Source: Lutibacillus sp052034115
GTDB taxonomy: Bacteria > Actinomycetota > Actinomycetes > Actinomycetales > Dermatophilaceae
DNA length: 64,000 nucleotides
Direction: 5' to 3'
NCBI GenBank assembly: GCA_052034115.1
Contig: JBPOIZ010000011.1
Location: 8,185 to 72,184, forward strand
Within the stretch, counting starts at the first letter, position 1. Every line of letters begins with the position of its first letter. Position numbers and translations under genes: made by a program. Shown here in pieces: positions 43,882-52,919 of this stretch. The notes under the pieces are model-generated. The model was not told the DNA's origin. It did no database searches and saw only the letters and a list, made by a program, of their open reading frames with translations.

Positions 43882-45744
43882 CTACGAGATGTATTGCAGC
43901 GGTCGGCGAGCCGCGAGCGTCGACTGGGCCCGCCGCACGATCTGGAAGACGTCCTTGAGGTAGCGCTGCTCCGCGCTGGTCAGGTCATCCGGGCGCACGT
44001 GGTTGCTCGGCTCGCGGCCCTCGCGCACCTCTCGGGCTTGGCTGCGCAGCCGGATGTGGCTGACGAACTCGAAGGCGGAGACCAGGTCGCTGGCACGGCG
44101 CTCGCTGAGCTTGCCCGCCGCGGCCGCCGCCTCGACCCGGGCAGCGGTGTTCAGCTCCGGTATGCCGTTCTCCAGCGCGTAGATGCGGGCGACCTCGACG
44201 ATGCTGGCGATGGCCCCGCGCTTGAGGTCGACGGTGTCGGCATGCTCGCCCTCCTTCTCCAGCACGAAGCCCCGGAAGAAGCCGAGCGGAGGTTGGTGCT
44301 CGGCACACGCCTTGGTCATGTGGGCGAGCATCCGGGAGGCATCCGGGCTGGCGCGCAGGACCTCCGCGCGAAGTTCGTCGACCATCCCAGCTGCCCCGAC
44401 GAGGGGCCGCATGTCGAAGAAGATACTCGCGTTGACCAGGGCATCGGCCCGCGGCGCCTCCATCCAGGTGCCGAACGTGCGCCGCCATACGGTGAAGGGC
44501 TGGCGCCAGGCCTCCGTGGTGGCCATCACCTCGCCCTTGCACAGGGGATACCCGCAGGCCTCCAGCCGGGTGACCATGCGCCGGGCAACCTCGCGGAAGT
44601 ATGGCGCGTGCTCCGGCCGGACGTCGTCGGAGATGACCATGGCGTTGTCCTGGTCACCGGCCAGCCCGAGCTCGGTGCGAGCCTGCGACCCGAGGACCAC
44701 CCAGGCGTAGGGCACCGGTGGGGCGCCCAGCTCCTCCCGCACCATGTCCAGGAGCCGCACTTCGACGGCGTCGCGGACGGTGGTGATGACGCGCGCGATG
44801 TCGGAGGCGCTGGCATCGTCGGCGACGAGTTGCGCCACCATTTGCGGCAGGCGCCGTGCCGAGGCCGCCAGCCCGTCGACGGTCTGCTGCTTCTTGATGT
44901 CCCCGACGACGTAGACCGGGTTGTCGTGCTGGAGGCGGATCAGGTCGGTGCTGCTGACCACCCCGACGACTCGTTCCCCGTCGATCAGCGGCACGTGGTG
45001 GATCCCCCGGGCCACCATGTCGAGGAGAATCTCGAAGGCCAGCGCATCGGCGGGCGCGGTGACCGGCTCCGTGGTCATGATCGAGGACACCGGTTCATCG
45101 ACGGCGCGCCCCTGGGCCACGACCCGGTTGCGCAGATCGCGGTCGGTGACGATACCGACCAGCCTGCCGCCGTCGAGGACGAGCAACGAGGACACCGAAC
45201 GATCCCGCATCGTCTCGGCAGCCTCCCGGATCGTGGCCGACGGCACGGTCCACAGCGGCTCGCGGTGGACCAGTTGCCGGGCGCTGGCCCGCAGCACGGG
45301 GGCGCCATGGTCCGACACCCGGACCGACTCGGCCGCCTCGCGGATGCGGGCCCGGATGCGTGAGACGTAGTACGCCTCGAACTCGGGGCTCTGGGCGGCG
45401 ACCTCCCGGAAGACCTCCCCCGGCATGACCAGGACAAGGGTGTCCTCGATCGCGGTGATGTAGTTCTTGAAGGCCCCGCCGCGCAGCAGGGTCGACATAC
45501 CGAAGCCGGCCCCCACGCCACGGCGATCGAGCAGAGTCCCCTCGGCGTCGACGAGATCCACCGCGCCGGAGCGGATGACATACAGGACATCGCTGGCCTG
45601 GCCCAGGCTGAGGATGGCGCTGCCGCGACGGTAGTACCGCACCTCCAGCTGCGCTGGCAGGGCACTGAGCGTAGCGGGCGGCAGCACGTCGAAGGGCGGC
45701 GTCGCGGCGAGGAAGTCGCGGACCTCGGTCAGCTCGGTGTCCAT
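43882..45744 (-). CDS. CNB-CBS-DUF294 nucleotidyltransferase-like protein
   Basis: This 620-residue protein has, in order, a cyclic-nucleotide-binding domain (about residues 10-130, SAILSLGQASDVLYVIRSGAVDLVD), two CBS domains (about 150-275, SSLLVLDGGRLVGIVTDRDL, GIHHVPLIDGERVVGVVSSTDLIRL), a DUF294 nucleotidyltransferase-like domain (about 330-470, WVVLGSQARTELGLAGDQDNAMV with the GS and D-x-D positions), and a helical C-terminal DUF294_C domain (SAFEFVSHIRLRSQA). It probably senses a nucleotide and may transfer nucleotidyl groups. The G-S and Asp residues suggest activity, but the target is unknown. It precedes the exonuclease gene by 6 nt, so they form an operon. Confidence 0.85.
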   Translation of the reverse strand: MDTELTEVRDFLAATPPFDVLPPATLSALPAQLEVRYYRRGSAILSLGQASDVLYVIRSGAVDLVDAEGTLLDRRGVGAGFGMSTLLRGGAFKNYITAIEDTLVLVMPGEVFREVAAQSPEFEAYYVSRIRARIREAAESVRVSDHGAPVLRASARQLVHREPLWTVPSATIREAAETMRDRSVSSLLVLDGGRLVGIVTDRDLRNRVVAQGRAVDEPVSSIMTTEPVTAPADALAFEILLDMVARGIHHVPLIDGERVVGVVSSTDLIRLQHDNPVYVVGDIKKQQTVDGLAASARRLPQMVAQLVADDASASDIARVITTVRDAVEVRLLDMVREELGAPPVPYAWVVLGSQARTELGLAGDQDNAMVISDDVRPEHAPYFREVARRMVTRLEACGYPLCKGEVMATTEAWRQPFTVWRRTFGTWMEAPRADALVNASIFFDMRPLVGAAGMVDELRAEVLRASPDASRMLAHMTKACAEHQPPLGFFRGFVLEKEGEHADTVDLKRGAIASIVEVARIYALENGIPELNTAARVEAAAAAGKLSERRASDLVSAFEFVSHIRLRSQAREVREGREPSNHVRPDDLTSAEQRYLKDVFQIVRRAQSTLAARRPLQYIS

Positions 45745-45808
45745 CGGTCCGCATCATGGCATGCCAGGACCGGTATGGCGACGGCGCGGCACGTCCGCCA
45801 CGAGGTTA

Positions 45809-45830
45809 TCTTGACACAGTCCAGAAAACG
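45809..45830 (+). promoter_or_regulatory. FurA/CatR-type operator upstream of furA
   Basis: The A-rich segment around TTGACACAGTCCAGAAAAC (45811-45829) stands out in this GC-rich DNA and resembles the FurA-binding region before furA-katG in mycobacteria, from memory. TTGACA at 45811 also fits a -35 element. Autoregulation by FurA would give peroxide-induced expression of katG. Confidence 0.5.
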
Positions 45831-45844
45831 CGAGAAGGTGCGGC

Positions 45845-46282
45845 ATGGAGTCATTCGCCCCGGCCCTGCGCCAGGTCGGGCTACGGGTCACCGCACCCCG
45901 GCTCGCCGTCCTGGGCGCCGTGGGTGAGCACCCCCATGCCGACACCGGAACGATCCTTGCCGCAAGCCAGGTCCGCCTGCCGAGCGTGTCCCGTCAAGCC
46001 GTCTATGACTGCCTGGAAGCGCTCACCGAAGCCGGCCTGGTTCGGCGCATCCAGCCCGCCGGGTCGCTGGCTCGATATGAGCTGCGTGCCGGCGACAACC
46101 ACCACCACGTCGTGTGCCGGCACTGCGGCGCCGTCGCCGACGTCGACTGCGCCGTGGGCTACCGCCCCTGCCTGACGGCATCCGAGGATCACGGCTACGT
46201 CCTCGACGAGGCCGAGGTCACCTACTGGGGCACCTGCCCGAACTGCACCGCGACACCACCCACCACGCTCCCGTCCAGGTGA
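45845..46282 (+). CDS. furA: FurA, peroxide-sensing Fur-family regulator
   Basis: This 145-residue protein has the Fur layout: a winged helix (LRQVGLRVTAPRLAVLGAVGEHPHADTGTILAASQVRLPSVSRQAVYDCLEALTEAGLV), then HHHVVCRHCGAVADV and CPNC, which supply zinc/metal ligands. Placed 26 nt before katG, it matches FurA/CatR that represses catalase-peroxidase genes until peroxide oxidises it. The ATG at 45845 has GAGAAGG 6 nt upstream. It is likely autoregulated by the operator at 45809. Confidence 0.9.
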   Translation: MESFAPALRQVGLRVTAPRLAVLGAVGEHPHADTGTILAASQVRLPSVSRQAVYDCLEALTEAGLVRRIQPAGSLARYELRAGDNHHHVVCRHCGAVADVDCAVGYRPCLTASEDHGYVLDEAEVTYWGTCPNCTATPPTTLPSR

Positions 46283-46308
46283 GCGGCGACACCACCCGAG
46301 AGGACGTC

Positions 46309-48558
46309 ATGTCGATCCACGATGACACCGATCAGCACGGCGCGACGAGCGCTGCGGCAGGCTCTGGCGACGCCGAGGTCAAGGAGATGAACGAGCCGGG
46401 GCCGGCCGCATCCGGGGGCTGCCCGGTGCCGCACGCACTCGTCCCGCCGACGCAGGGCGACGCCAACCACCAGTGGTGGCCCAACCGGCTCAACCTGAAG
46501 ATCCTCGCCAAGAACCAACCCGCCGTGAACCCACTGGGCGCAGACTTCGACTACGCGGCCGCGTTCAGCGCCCTGGACCTGGCCGAGGTCAAGCGTGACA
46601 TCGAGGCGGTGCTCACCACTTCGCAGGACTGGTGGCCGGCCGACTACGGACACTACGGCCCCCTGATGATCCGGATGGCGTGGCACTCGGCGGGCACCTA
46701 CCGCGTGCAGGACGGACGAGGCGGCGGCGGCACCGGCCAGCAACGGTTCGCCCCCCTCAACAGCTGGCCGGACAACGGCAACCTCGACAAGGCCCGCCGG
46801 CTGCTGTGGCCGGTGAAGAAGAAGTACGGCAAGGCGCTGTCCTGGGCCGACCTGATGATCCTCACCGGCAACGTCGCGCTGGAGTCGATGGGCTTCACCA
46901 CCTTCGGCTTCGCCGGTGGGCGCGTCGATGCGTGGGAGCCGGACGACGACGTCTACTGGGGCTCGGAGACCGAATGGCTCGGCGACGCCCGCTACACCGG
47001 CGAGCGCGACCTGGAGAACCCGCTCGCCGCCGTCCAGATGGGTCTGATCTACGTCAACCCCGAAGGCCCCAACGGCAACCCCGACCCGCTCGGTTCGGGT
47101 CGGGACGTCCGCGAGACGTTCGCCCGTATGGCGATGAACGACGAGGAGACCGTGGCCCTGACCGCCGGGGGCCACACCTTCGGCAAGGCCCATGGCGCCG
47201 CTGACCCCGGCGTGAACGTCGGACCGGAGCCCGAGGGCGCGGCCCTGGAGTTGCAGGGCCTGGGCTGGAAGAACGCGCACGGCACCGGCGTCGGCACCGA
47301 CGCGATCACCAGCGGCATCGAGGGTGCGTGGACCCCGACCCCGATCCAGTGGGACAACTCCTACTTCGAGACGCTCTTCCGGTACGACTGGGAGCTGACC
47401 AAGAGCCCGGCAGGGGCGAATCAGTGGCGCCCGGCCAACGGTGCGGGGGCCGCCGACGTCCCGGACGCGGCCGACCCCGACAAGCGGCACGCGCCGATGA
47501 TGACCACGGCGGACATGGCGATGCGCATGGATCCGGCCTACGAGAAGATCTCCCGCCGGTTCCTCGAGCACCCGGACGAGTTCGCCGACGCCTTCGCTCG
47601 GGCGTGGTTCAAGCTGACCCACCGTGACATGGGCCCCCGCTCGCGCTACCTCGGGCCCGTGGGGCGGGCCGAGGAGCGGCTCTGGCAGGACCGGATCCCG
47701 GACAACGACCGCGGCACCACCGCCGGCGACGTCGCCGCCGCCAAGGCGGTCATCGAGGCCAGCGGTCTGACGGTCAGTCAACTCGTCAAGACCGCCTGGG
47801 CTGCCGCGGCCAGCTTCCGCGGCAGCGACAAGCGTGGCGGAGCCAACGGTGGCCGGATCCGACTCGAGCCACAGCGCAGCTGGGACGTCAACGACCCCGC
47901 CGACCTGGCCGTCGTCATCTCCCGATTGGAGGAGCTGGCGCCCCAGACCAACCTCTCCTTCGCCGATCTCGTCGTCCTGGCCGGCAACGTCGGGGTCGAG
48001 CAGGCGGCGCGCGCCGCGGGGGTCGAGATCGAGGTCCCGTTCACGCCGGGCCGCGGTGACGCGACCCAGGAGCAGACCGATGTGGAGTCGTTCGGCTACC
48101 TCGAGCCGACCGCCGATGGCTTCCGCAACTACGAGCGGGCCAGCAACCTGCTGCCCGCGGAGTATCTGCTCATCGACCGGGCGAACCTGCTCGGACTGAC
48201 CGCGCCGGAGATGACCGTGCTGGTCGGCGGCCTGCGGGTGCTCGGCGCGAACTCGGGCGGTTCCGGCCTCGGTGTCCTCACCGACCGGGTGGGCGTGCTG
48301 TCGACCGACTTCTTCGTCAACCTCCTCGACCTGGGCACGACGTGGTCCGGCGAGGCGGGCTCGGAACGCTTCAGCGGCCGCGGCCCGGCCGGCCAGGAAT
48401 GGACCGGCAGCCGAGCCGACCTCGTCTTCGGGTCCAACTCCGAGCTGCGCGCCGTGGCCGAGGTGTACGCCAGCGACGACGCCACCGAGAAGTTCGTCCG
48501 CGACTTCGTCGCGGCGTGGGCCAAGGTCATGGACGCCGATCGGTTCGACGCGCACTGA
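46309..48558 (+). CDS. katG: Catalase-peroxidase KatG
   Basis: This 749-residue bifunctional heme enzyme has both halves. The N-terminal domain carries MIRMAWHSAGTYR (distal Arg, Trp, His, about residues 122-134), MGLIYVNPEGP (the Tyr of the Met-Tyr-Trp adduct, about 248), FARMAMNDEETVALTAGGHTFGKAHG (adduct Met and proximal His, about 273-295), and DAITSGIEGAW (the region of Mycobacterium Ser315, Ser retained). The C-terminal domain is the inactive duplicate. It removes hydrogen peroxide in the cytoplasm. The ATG at 46309 has GAGAGGACGTC before it. Transcription ends at the hairpin at 48579. Confidence 0.95.
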   Translation: MSIHDDTDQHGATSAAAGSGDAEVKEMNEPGPAASGGCPVPHALVPPTQGDANHQWWPNRLNLKILAKNQPAVNPLGADFDYAAAFSALDLAEVKRDIEAVLTTSQDWWPADYGHYGPLMIRMAWHSAGTYRVQDGRGGGGTGQQRFAPLNSWPDNGNLDKARRLLWPVKKKYGKALSWADLMILTGNVALESMGFTTFGFAGGRVDAWEPDDDVYWGSETEWLGDARYTGERDLENPLAAVQMGLIYVNPEGPNGNPDPLGSGRDVRETFARMAMNDEETVALTAGGHTFGKAHGAADPGVNVGPEPEGAALELQGLGWKNAHGTGVGTDAITSGIEGAWTPTPIQWDNSYFETLFRYDWELTKSPAGANQWRPANGAGAADVPDAADPDKRHAPMMTTADMAMRMDPAYEKISRRFLEHPDEFADAFARAWFKLTHRDMGPRSRYLGPVGRAEERLWQDRIPDNDRGTTAGDVAAAKAVIEASGLTVSQLVKTAWAAAASFRGSDKRGGANGGRIRLEPQRSWDVNDPADLAVVISRLEELAPQTNLSFADLVVLAGNVGVEQAARAAGVEIEVPFTPGRGDATQEQTDVESFGYLEPTADGFRNYERASNLLPAEYLLIDRANLLGLTAPEMTVLVGGLRVLGANSGGSGLGVLTDRVGVLSTDFFVNLLDLGTTWSGEAGSERFSGRGPAGQEWTGSRADLVFGSNSELRAVAEVYASDDATEKFVRDFVAAWAKVMDADRFDAH

Positions 48559-48578
48559 TCCACCCACCGCACGACCAC

Positions 48579-48613
48579 TGCGGGCCCACCCGGACCGAGC
48601 GGGTGGGCCCGCA
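48579..48613 (+). terminator. Terminator hairpin after katG
   Basis: A perfect 14-bp stem (48579-48592 with 48600-48613) and 7-nt loop GACCGAG begin 21 nt after the katG stop, with TGCGGGCCCACCCG as the left arm. It separates katG from the ahpC promoter. Confidence 0.8.
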
Positions 48614-48679
48614 ACATGATGTCTTGGGAATCACGTTCCGCACGGCGGCTCGGCCGACAGGAGCGGCATTCCGGCGCCA

Positions 48680-48685
48680 TACAGT
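48680..48685 (+). promoter_or_regulatory. -10 box TACAGT of ahpC
   Basis: TACAGT predicts a transcription start near 48692, leaving about 37 nt of leader before the ATG at 48729. An upstream in-frame ATG at 48690 is only 4 nt past the box and is not expected to be used. No OxyR site was identified. Confidence 0.45.
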
Positions 48686-48728
48686 TGTTATGCCGTCCAC
48701 TACCCAAAGGTTCGAGGTTCTGCCAGTC

Positions 48729-49292
48729 ATGTCCCTGATCAACACCGAGGTCAAGCCGTTCTCCGCCACCGCGTTCTTCCGCGGTTCCTTCGTCGACGTC
48801 AGCGACGCGGACCTGCGCGGGAAGTGGGCGATCGTCTTTTTCTACCCGGCCGACTTCACCTTCGTGTGCCCCACCGAGCTCGGCGACCTCGCCGACCACT
48901 ACGCCGAGCTGCAGAGCCTGGGGGTCGAGGTGTTCTCCGTCTCGACCGACACCCACTTCGTGCACAAGGCCTGGCACGACGCCTCGGAGACCATCGGCAA
49001 GATCCAGTACTACATGGTGGGCGACCCCACCGGCGCCATCAGCACCAGCTTCGGCGTCATGCGTGAGGGTCAGGGCCTGGCCGACCGCGGGACCTTCGTC
49101 ATCGACCCCGACGGCGTCATCCAGGTCATGGAGATCACCTGCGAGGGCGTTGGCCGCAACGCCGCCGAACTGCTCCGCAAGGTCAAGGCCGCGCAGTACG
49201 TCCGCAACCACCCCGGTGAGGTCTGCCCGGCCAAGTGGGAAGAGGGCGCCAAGACCCTCGCCCCGGGCCTGGACCTCGTCGGCAAGATCTGA
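48729..49292 (+). CDS. ahpC: Alkyl hydroperoxide reductase subunit C
   Basis: This 187-residue typical 2-Cys peroxiredoxin has the peroxidatic Cys at residue 47 (DFTFVCPTEL) and the resolving Cys at 166 (GEVCPAKW), and the length and sequence of enteric-type AhpC. It reduces organic hydroperoxides and peroxide, and is re-reduced by AhpF, encoded just downstream. The start at MSLINTEVKPFS matches family N-termini. A 16-bp stem hairpin after its stop probably limits read-through to ahpF. Confidence 0.93.
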   Translation: MSLINTEVKPFSATAFFRGSFVDVSDADLRGKWAIVFFYPADFTFVCPTELGDLADHYAELQSLGVEVFSVSTDTHFVHKAWHDASETIGKIQYYMVGDPTGAISTSFGVMREGQGLADRGTFVIDPDGVIQVMEITCEGVGRNAAELLRKVKAAQYVRNHPGEVCPAKWEEGAKTLAPGLDLVGKI

Positions 49293-49305
49293 CGTCGCCG
49301 CCAGG

Positions 49306-49355
49306 CCGCATCGGTCGCCGGTCTGCGCCCTGACGCGGGCCGGCGACCGATGCGG
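49306..49355 (+). terminator. Hairpin between ahpC and ahpF
   Basis: A perfect 16-bp stem (49306-49321 with 49340-49355, CCGCATCGGTCGCCGG as left arm) and 18-nt loop lie between the two genes. It can attenuate transcription or stabilise the ahpC message, giving more AhpC than AhpF. Confidence 0.75.
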
Positions 49356-49432
49356 GTGACGACCCCACCCGCCGCTCCTTCGACTCCGCCATCGTGCTGC
49401 TGCCACCCAGCAGCCCAGCCAAGGAACCCATC

Positions 49433-51040
49433 GTGCTCGACGCCACCTTGACCGCCTCGCTGAAGACCTACCTGGAGCTGCTCCGCCAGCCGATCGAGCT
49501 GGTCGCCTCGCTCGACGAACGACCGGCCTCGACACAGACCGTGGAGTTGCTGGGGCAGATCGCGGCGCTGAGCGACAAGATCACGGTTCGCACCGACGGC
49601 ACCGACGCGCGGCGGCCCTCGTTCGCCGTCACCCGGCCGGGCGAGGACGTCGGCGTGCGCTTCGCCGGGCTGCCCCTCGGGCACGAGTTCACCTCGCTCG
49701 TTCTGGCCCTGCTCCAGGTCGGCGGCCATCCCAGCACGGTGGCCAGCGAGACCCTCGAGGCGATCCGCGGACTGCGCGGGACGCATCACTTCGAGACCTA
49801 CATGTCGCTGACCTGCCAGAACTGCCCGGATGTCGTCCAGGCGCTCAATCTCATGGCGATCCTCAACCCGAACATCAGCCATGTCGCGATCGAGGGCGGG
49901 GTGTTCCAAGGCGAGGTGGAGGCGCGCAAGATCCTCGCCGTCCCGACCGTCTACAAGGACGGGGCGCTCTTCGGCCAGGGCCGTCTGTCGGTCGAGGAGA
50001 TCATCGCCAAGCTGGACACCGGCGCCGCTGACCGCGAGGTCGAGCGCATCAATGCCATGGCCCCGTATGACGTCCTGGTCGTGGGGGGCGGCCCGGCCGG
50101 CGCCGCTGCCGCTGTCTATGCGGCCCGCAAGGGCATCCGCACCGGCATGGTCGTGGAGCGGCTCGGCGGTCAGGTGATGGACACCATGGCCATCGAGAAC
50201 CTCATCTCGGTGCTGCACACCGAAGGCCCGCAGCTCGGCGCGGCGCTCGAAGCGCATGTGCGCACGTACAACGTGGAGATCATGGCCAACCAGCGGGCGG
50301 CGACCCTCACGCCGGCCGACGAGGTGGGCGGCCTGGCGACGATCACCCTGGACAGTGGCGCCACGGTGAGCTCCCGCACGGTGATCGTCACGACGGGTGC
50401 CCGCTGGCGCACCATGGGTGTGCCCGGCGAGGACGACTACCGCAACAAGGGCGTGACGTTCTGCCCGCACTGCGACGGCCCGCTGTTCACGGGCAAGCGG
50501 GTGGCGGTCATCGGCGGTGGCAACTCCGGGATCGAAGCCGCCATCGACCTCGCCGGTGTGGCCGCCCACGTCACTGTCGTCGAGTTCCTCGGCGAGCTGC
50601 GCGCCGATGCTGTCCTGCAGCGCACCCTGAACAGCCTTCCGAATGTCGACGTGGTGCTCAACGCCCGGACCACCGAAGTGCTCGGCGATGGTGCGTCGGT
50701 CACCGGGTTGACCTACGAGGACCGCGCCACCGGTTCGCCGCGCCACCTTGACGTCGAGGGGGTGTTCGTCCAGATCGGTCTGCTGCCGAACAGCGAGTGG
50801 GTCGATGGCGTGCTCGACCTCTCACCTCGGAAGGAGATCGTCATCGACGGCCGGGGGCGGACGTCGGTGCCTGGGGTCTTCGCGGCCGGGGACGCCACGA
50901 CGGTTCCCTACAAGCAGATCGTCATCGCCTTGGGGGCGGGGGCGACCGCTGCGCTTGCTGCCTTCGACCACCTGATCCGCACCGGCCCGCCGCCGGCGTC
51001 CGTCGCACCTGCGCGCGAGCCCGCACTGGCCGAGGCCTGA
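49433..51040 (+). CDS. ahpF: Alkyl hydroperoxide reductase subunit F
   Basis: This 535-residue flavoprotein has an N-terminal double thioredoxin-like domain with the redox pair CQNC (residues 128-131), then a thioredoxin-reductase-like core: DVLVVGGGPAGAAAAVYAARKG (FAD site), VTFCPHCDGP (the second CxxC pair, about 344-347), VAVIGGGNSGIEAA (NAD(P)H site), and VPGVFAAGDATT. It passes electrons from NADH through FAD to AhpC. The GTG at 49433 follows AAGGA at 8 nt. The earlier frame start at 49394 is rejected because conserved sequence starts at VLDATL. Confidence 0.93.
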   Translation: MLDATLTASLKTYLELLRQPIELVASLDERPASTQTVELLGQIAALSDKITVRTDGTDARRPSFAVTRPGEDVGVRFAGLPLGHEFTSLVLALLQVGGHPSTVASETLEAIRGLRGTHHFETYMSLTCQNCPDVVQALNLMAILNPNISHVAIEGGVFQGEVEARKILAVPTVYKDGALFGQGRLSVEEIIAKLDTGAADREVERINAMAPYDVLVVGGGPAGAAAAVYAARKGIRTGMVVERLGGQVMDTMAIENLISVLHTEGPQLGAALEAHVRTYNVEIMANQRAATLTPADEVGGLATITLDSGATVSSRTVIVTTGARWRTMGVPGEDDYRNKGVTFCPHCDGPLFTGKRVAVIGGGNSGIEAAIDLAGVAAHVTVVEFLGELRADAVLQRTLNSLPNVDVVLNARTTEVLGDGASVTGLTYEDRATGSPRHLDVEGVFVQIGLLPNSEWVDGVLDLSPRKEIVIDGRGRTSVPGVFAAGDATTVPYKQIVIALGAGATAALAAFDHLIRTGPPPASVAPAREPALAEA

Positions 51041-51177
51041 CCGGCCTACGTAACAGGCTGACGCCTGGCCGGCCGGCGTGACACCCCTGACGGCGGCACC
51101 CCGCGTGGTGCGGCCCGGTCGTGACGACGGGTCATCCCAACGTGACACGGTCGCGGGCGAGGTGATGGGGTCAGCTC

Positions 51178-51546
51178 ATGAGCGAGCTGACGATCCTGCA
51201 CAACCCCCGGTGCTCGAACTCCCGGGCCGCCCTTGCCGCGGCCGAGTCCGGTGGGGCCAGCCCGCACGTGGTCCGCTATCTCGACGAGCCGCTGGACTCG
51301 ACGCAGCTCGCCAAGCTCCTCGACATCCTGCAGGACCCGCCGTCGGCGCTGGTGCGACGCGACCCGCTGTTCGCCGAGCTCGGCCTGACCGAGTCCGACG
51401 TCGAGCAAGCCGAGCAGGTGGTGGCGGTGTTGACCGCGCATCCGCAGCTCCTGCAGCGACCGGTCCTGATCCGCGGGGGGCGCGCCATCATCGGGCGCCC
51501 GCGTGAGCGCATGCTCGCCTTCCTCGGCCTACCCCTCGGGGACTGA
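51178..51546 (+). CDS. ArsC-family protein (arsenate reductase-like)
   Basis: This 122-residue protein has the thioredoxin-like ArsC fold: LTILHNPRCSNSRAALAAAE with the catalytic Cys at residue 12, LIRGGRAIIGRPRERMLAFLG with the conserved Arg-Pro, and a helical middle (LTESDVEQAEQVVAVL). Related proteins reduce arsenate with glutaredoxin, or act as Spx-type regulators. No arsenic genes are nearby, so substrate assignment is open. Its final 18 bases overlap the 3' end of the convergent VTC-like gene. Confidence 0.85.
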   Translation: MSELTILHNPRCSNSRAALAAAESGGASPHVVRYLDEPLDSTQLAKLLDILQDPPSALVRRDPLFAELGLTESDVEQAEQVVAVLTAHPQLLQRPVLIRGGRAIIGRPRERMLAFLGLPLGD

Positions 51547-52323
51547 CGCCAGCGGGACGATCCCCGGCAGACGGCGCACGGTGCGGCGCCACGTGGCCTG
51601 GGGCAGCTCGGGATGGAACAGCGCGACTCCGGTGGCGTACTTGGAGATCCGCGCCGGCCTGGACCCCAGCGACCAGAGCAGTCGATCCATGCTGCACGCA
51701 GCGCCCGCGGTCTTCGTCTCGACGACGACAAGGTCGGGCGCGCCCAGGGCCCGGTCGGTCGCCGGTTCGGTCCAGGTCAACGCCGCATCGAGGGTCAGCC
51801 GCGCCGAGTCACCCGGCAGGAGCACGGTCGCCCGCCGGTAGCTCGTCACCAGGGCGGGGTGCAATGCAGAAGGGTCGAGGACGGGGACCTGTGCAGCCGC
51901 CAATCGCCCAGCGACGAAGTCGGTGTGCGGGCCGGGCAGGGCGCCCGGCAGACCGTCGTCGGTGTCGACCACGATCCGGTCTTTGACCGTGAAGCGGCCG
52001 TGCCGCGTCTTGACCTCCAGCCAGTGCTGGCCGGAGTCGAGGTAGACCCGTCGACGCACCTTGAACCGACGCCGCCGCTTCTGGGCCGCCCCGCGGTATG
52101 ACGTCCAGGCGTCGGTGTCGTAGTAGGTGGACCGGTAGCCGAAGGTCCGCAGGCCGTCGATGTCGAGCACCCGAGCCTGGTCCGGCAACAGATCGATCAG
52201 CACCCCGGCATCGGCGCAGGAGAGCAGGTACTTGCGGTCGACGCGGGTCAGCAACCCCGCGTGATCGACGAGCTCGGCCAGACCGACCGACCCGCGGGAG
52301 TCCAAGCCGGCCAGGCCGCTCAT
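51529..52323 (-). CDS. VTC-domain polyphosphate polymerase-like protein
   Basis: This 264-residue protein has the VTC/tunnel-enzyme pattern: LLTRVDRKYLLS (Arg/Lys), YYDTDAWTSYRGA, RRRFKVRRRVYLDSG, and HWLEVKTRHGRFTVKDRI, with basic residues lining a phosphate tunnel, and APDLVVVETKT for metal ligands. Yeast Vtc4 makes polyphosphate; bacterial homologues are often paired with DUF4956 membrane proteins, as here. The start overlaps the DUF4956 stop by 4 nt (ATGA). The polymerase role is inferred from the family. Confidence 0.85.
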   Translation of the reverse strand: MSGLAGLDSRGSVGLAELVDHAGLLTRVDRKYLLSCADAGVLIDLLPDQARVLDIDGLRTFGYRSTYYDTDAWTSYRGAAQKRRRRFKVRRRVYLDSGQHWLEVKTRHGRFTVKDRIVVDTDDGLPGALPGPHTDFVAGRLAAAQVPVLDPSALHPALVTSYRRATVLLPGDSARLTLDAALTWTEPATDRALGAPDLVVVETKTAGAACSMDRLLWSLGSRPARISKYATGVALFHPELPQATWRRTVRRLPGIVPLASVPEG

Positions 52324-52919
52324 GGCCGGGCCTCGGCGAGCTCGCGCCCGACGGGCACCTGCGCCGAGGCCGCGGTGCGTCCCTGGGGCATCCGGTAGCG
52401 CACTTCGACGGTGGTGGTGTCGTTGACCAGGTCGAGCTTGCGCACCGAGACTCCGTGGACCTGCGCGCCGAGCCGCACGCTGCAGACCGCGCCCAGCTCG
52501 GCCTCGTCGGCATACGCCCCGTCGAGCACCAGCACCTGACGCCGATAGCCCGGCAGCAGACGCGGGTGGTCCACGACGTACATTGCGCCGACGATGCCGG
52601 CCATGAGTGCCACCGAGACGGCGATCGAGGAGCCGAGCCCACCGATGAGGCCGATCGCCAGGGCGGAGAAGTAGTAGGCGATCTCGTGCTGGGCCAACTC
52701 GTCGGAACGCAACCGGATGATGGACAGGACGCCGAAGAGGCCCAGGCCCAGACCGACGCCCACGGCTGCCGTCGCGAGGATGCCTGAGACGGCGAGGACA
52801 CCGATGTTGACCCCGACATAGGCCACGACCAGGTCCCGGCGCCGGTGACGCGGGAAATACAGAGCGACCAGAGTCGCCACCGCGGCGAGGTCGGCGAGGG
52901 CGAGCAGGAGTGCAGACAT
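52320..52919 (-). CDS. DUF4956 membrane protein
   Basis: This 199-residue protein has four or five membrane helices in its N-terminal 125 residues (LADLAAVATLVALYF, VAYVGVNIGVLAVSGILATA, GVGLGLGLFGVLSIIRLR, SIAVSVALMAGIVGAMYV), and a soluble C-terminal domain. The conserved GLFGVLSIIRLRSDELAQHEIAYYFSALAIGLIGG is the DUF4956 signature. It is coupled to the VTC-domain gene and may provide a membrane platform for it. The ATG at 52919 has GGAGGACACC before it. Confidence 0.85.
   Translation of the reverse strand: MSALLLALADLAAVATLVALYFPRHRRRDLVVAYVGVNIGVLAVSGILATAAVGVGLGLGLFGVLSIIRLRSDELAQHEIAYYFSALAIGLIGGLGSSIAVSVALMAGIVGAMYVVDHPRLLPGYRRQVLVLDGAYADEAELGAVCSVRLGAQVHGVSVRKLDLVNDTTTVEVRYRMPQGRTAASAQVPVGRELAEARP

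Noticed and set aside
43291..45363. 690-codon plus-strand frame over the exonuclease and DUF294 genes.
   Set aside because: Shadow frame; the minus-strand proteins have clear CNB, CBS and DEDD motifs.
46222..48567. Long antisense frame over katG (781 codons).
   Set aside because: Shadow of katG in codon-biased DNA; no protein-like motif.
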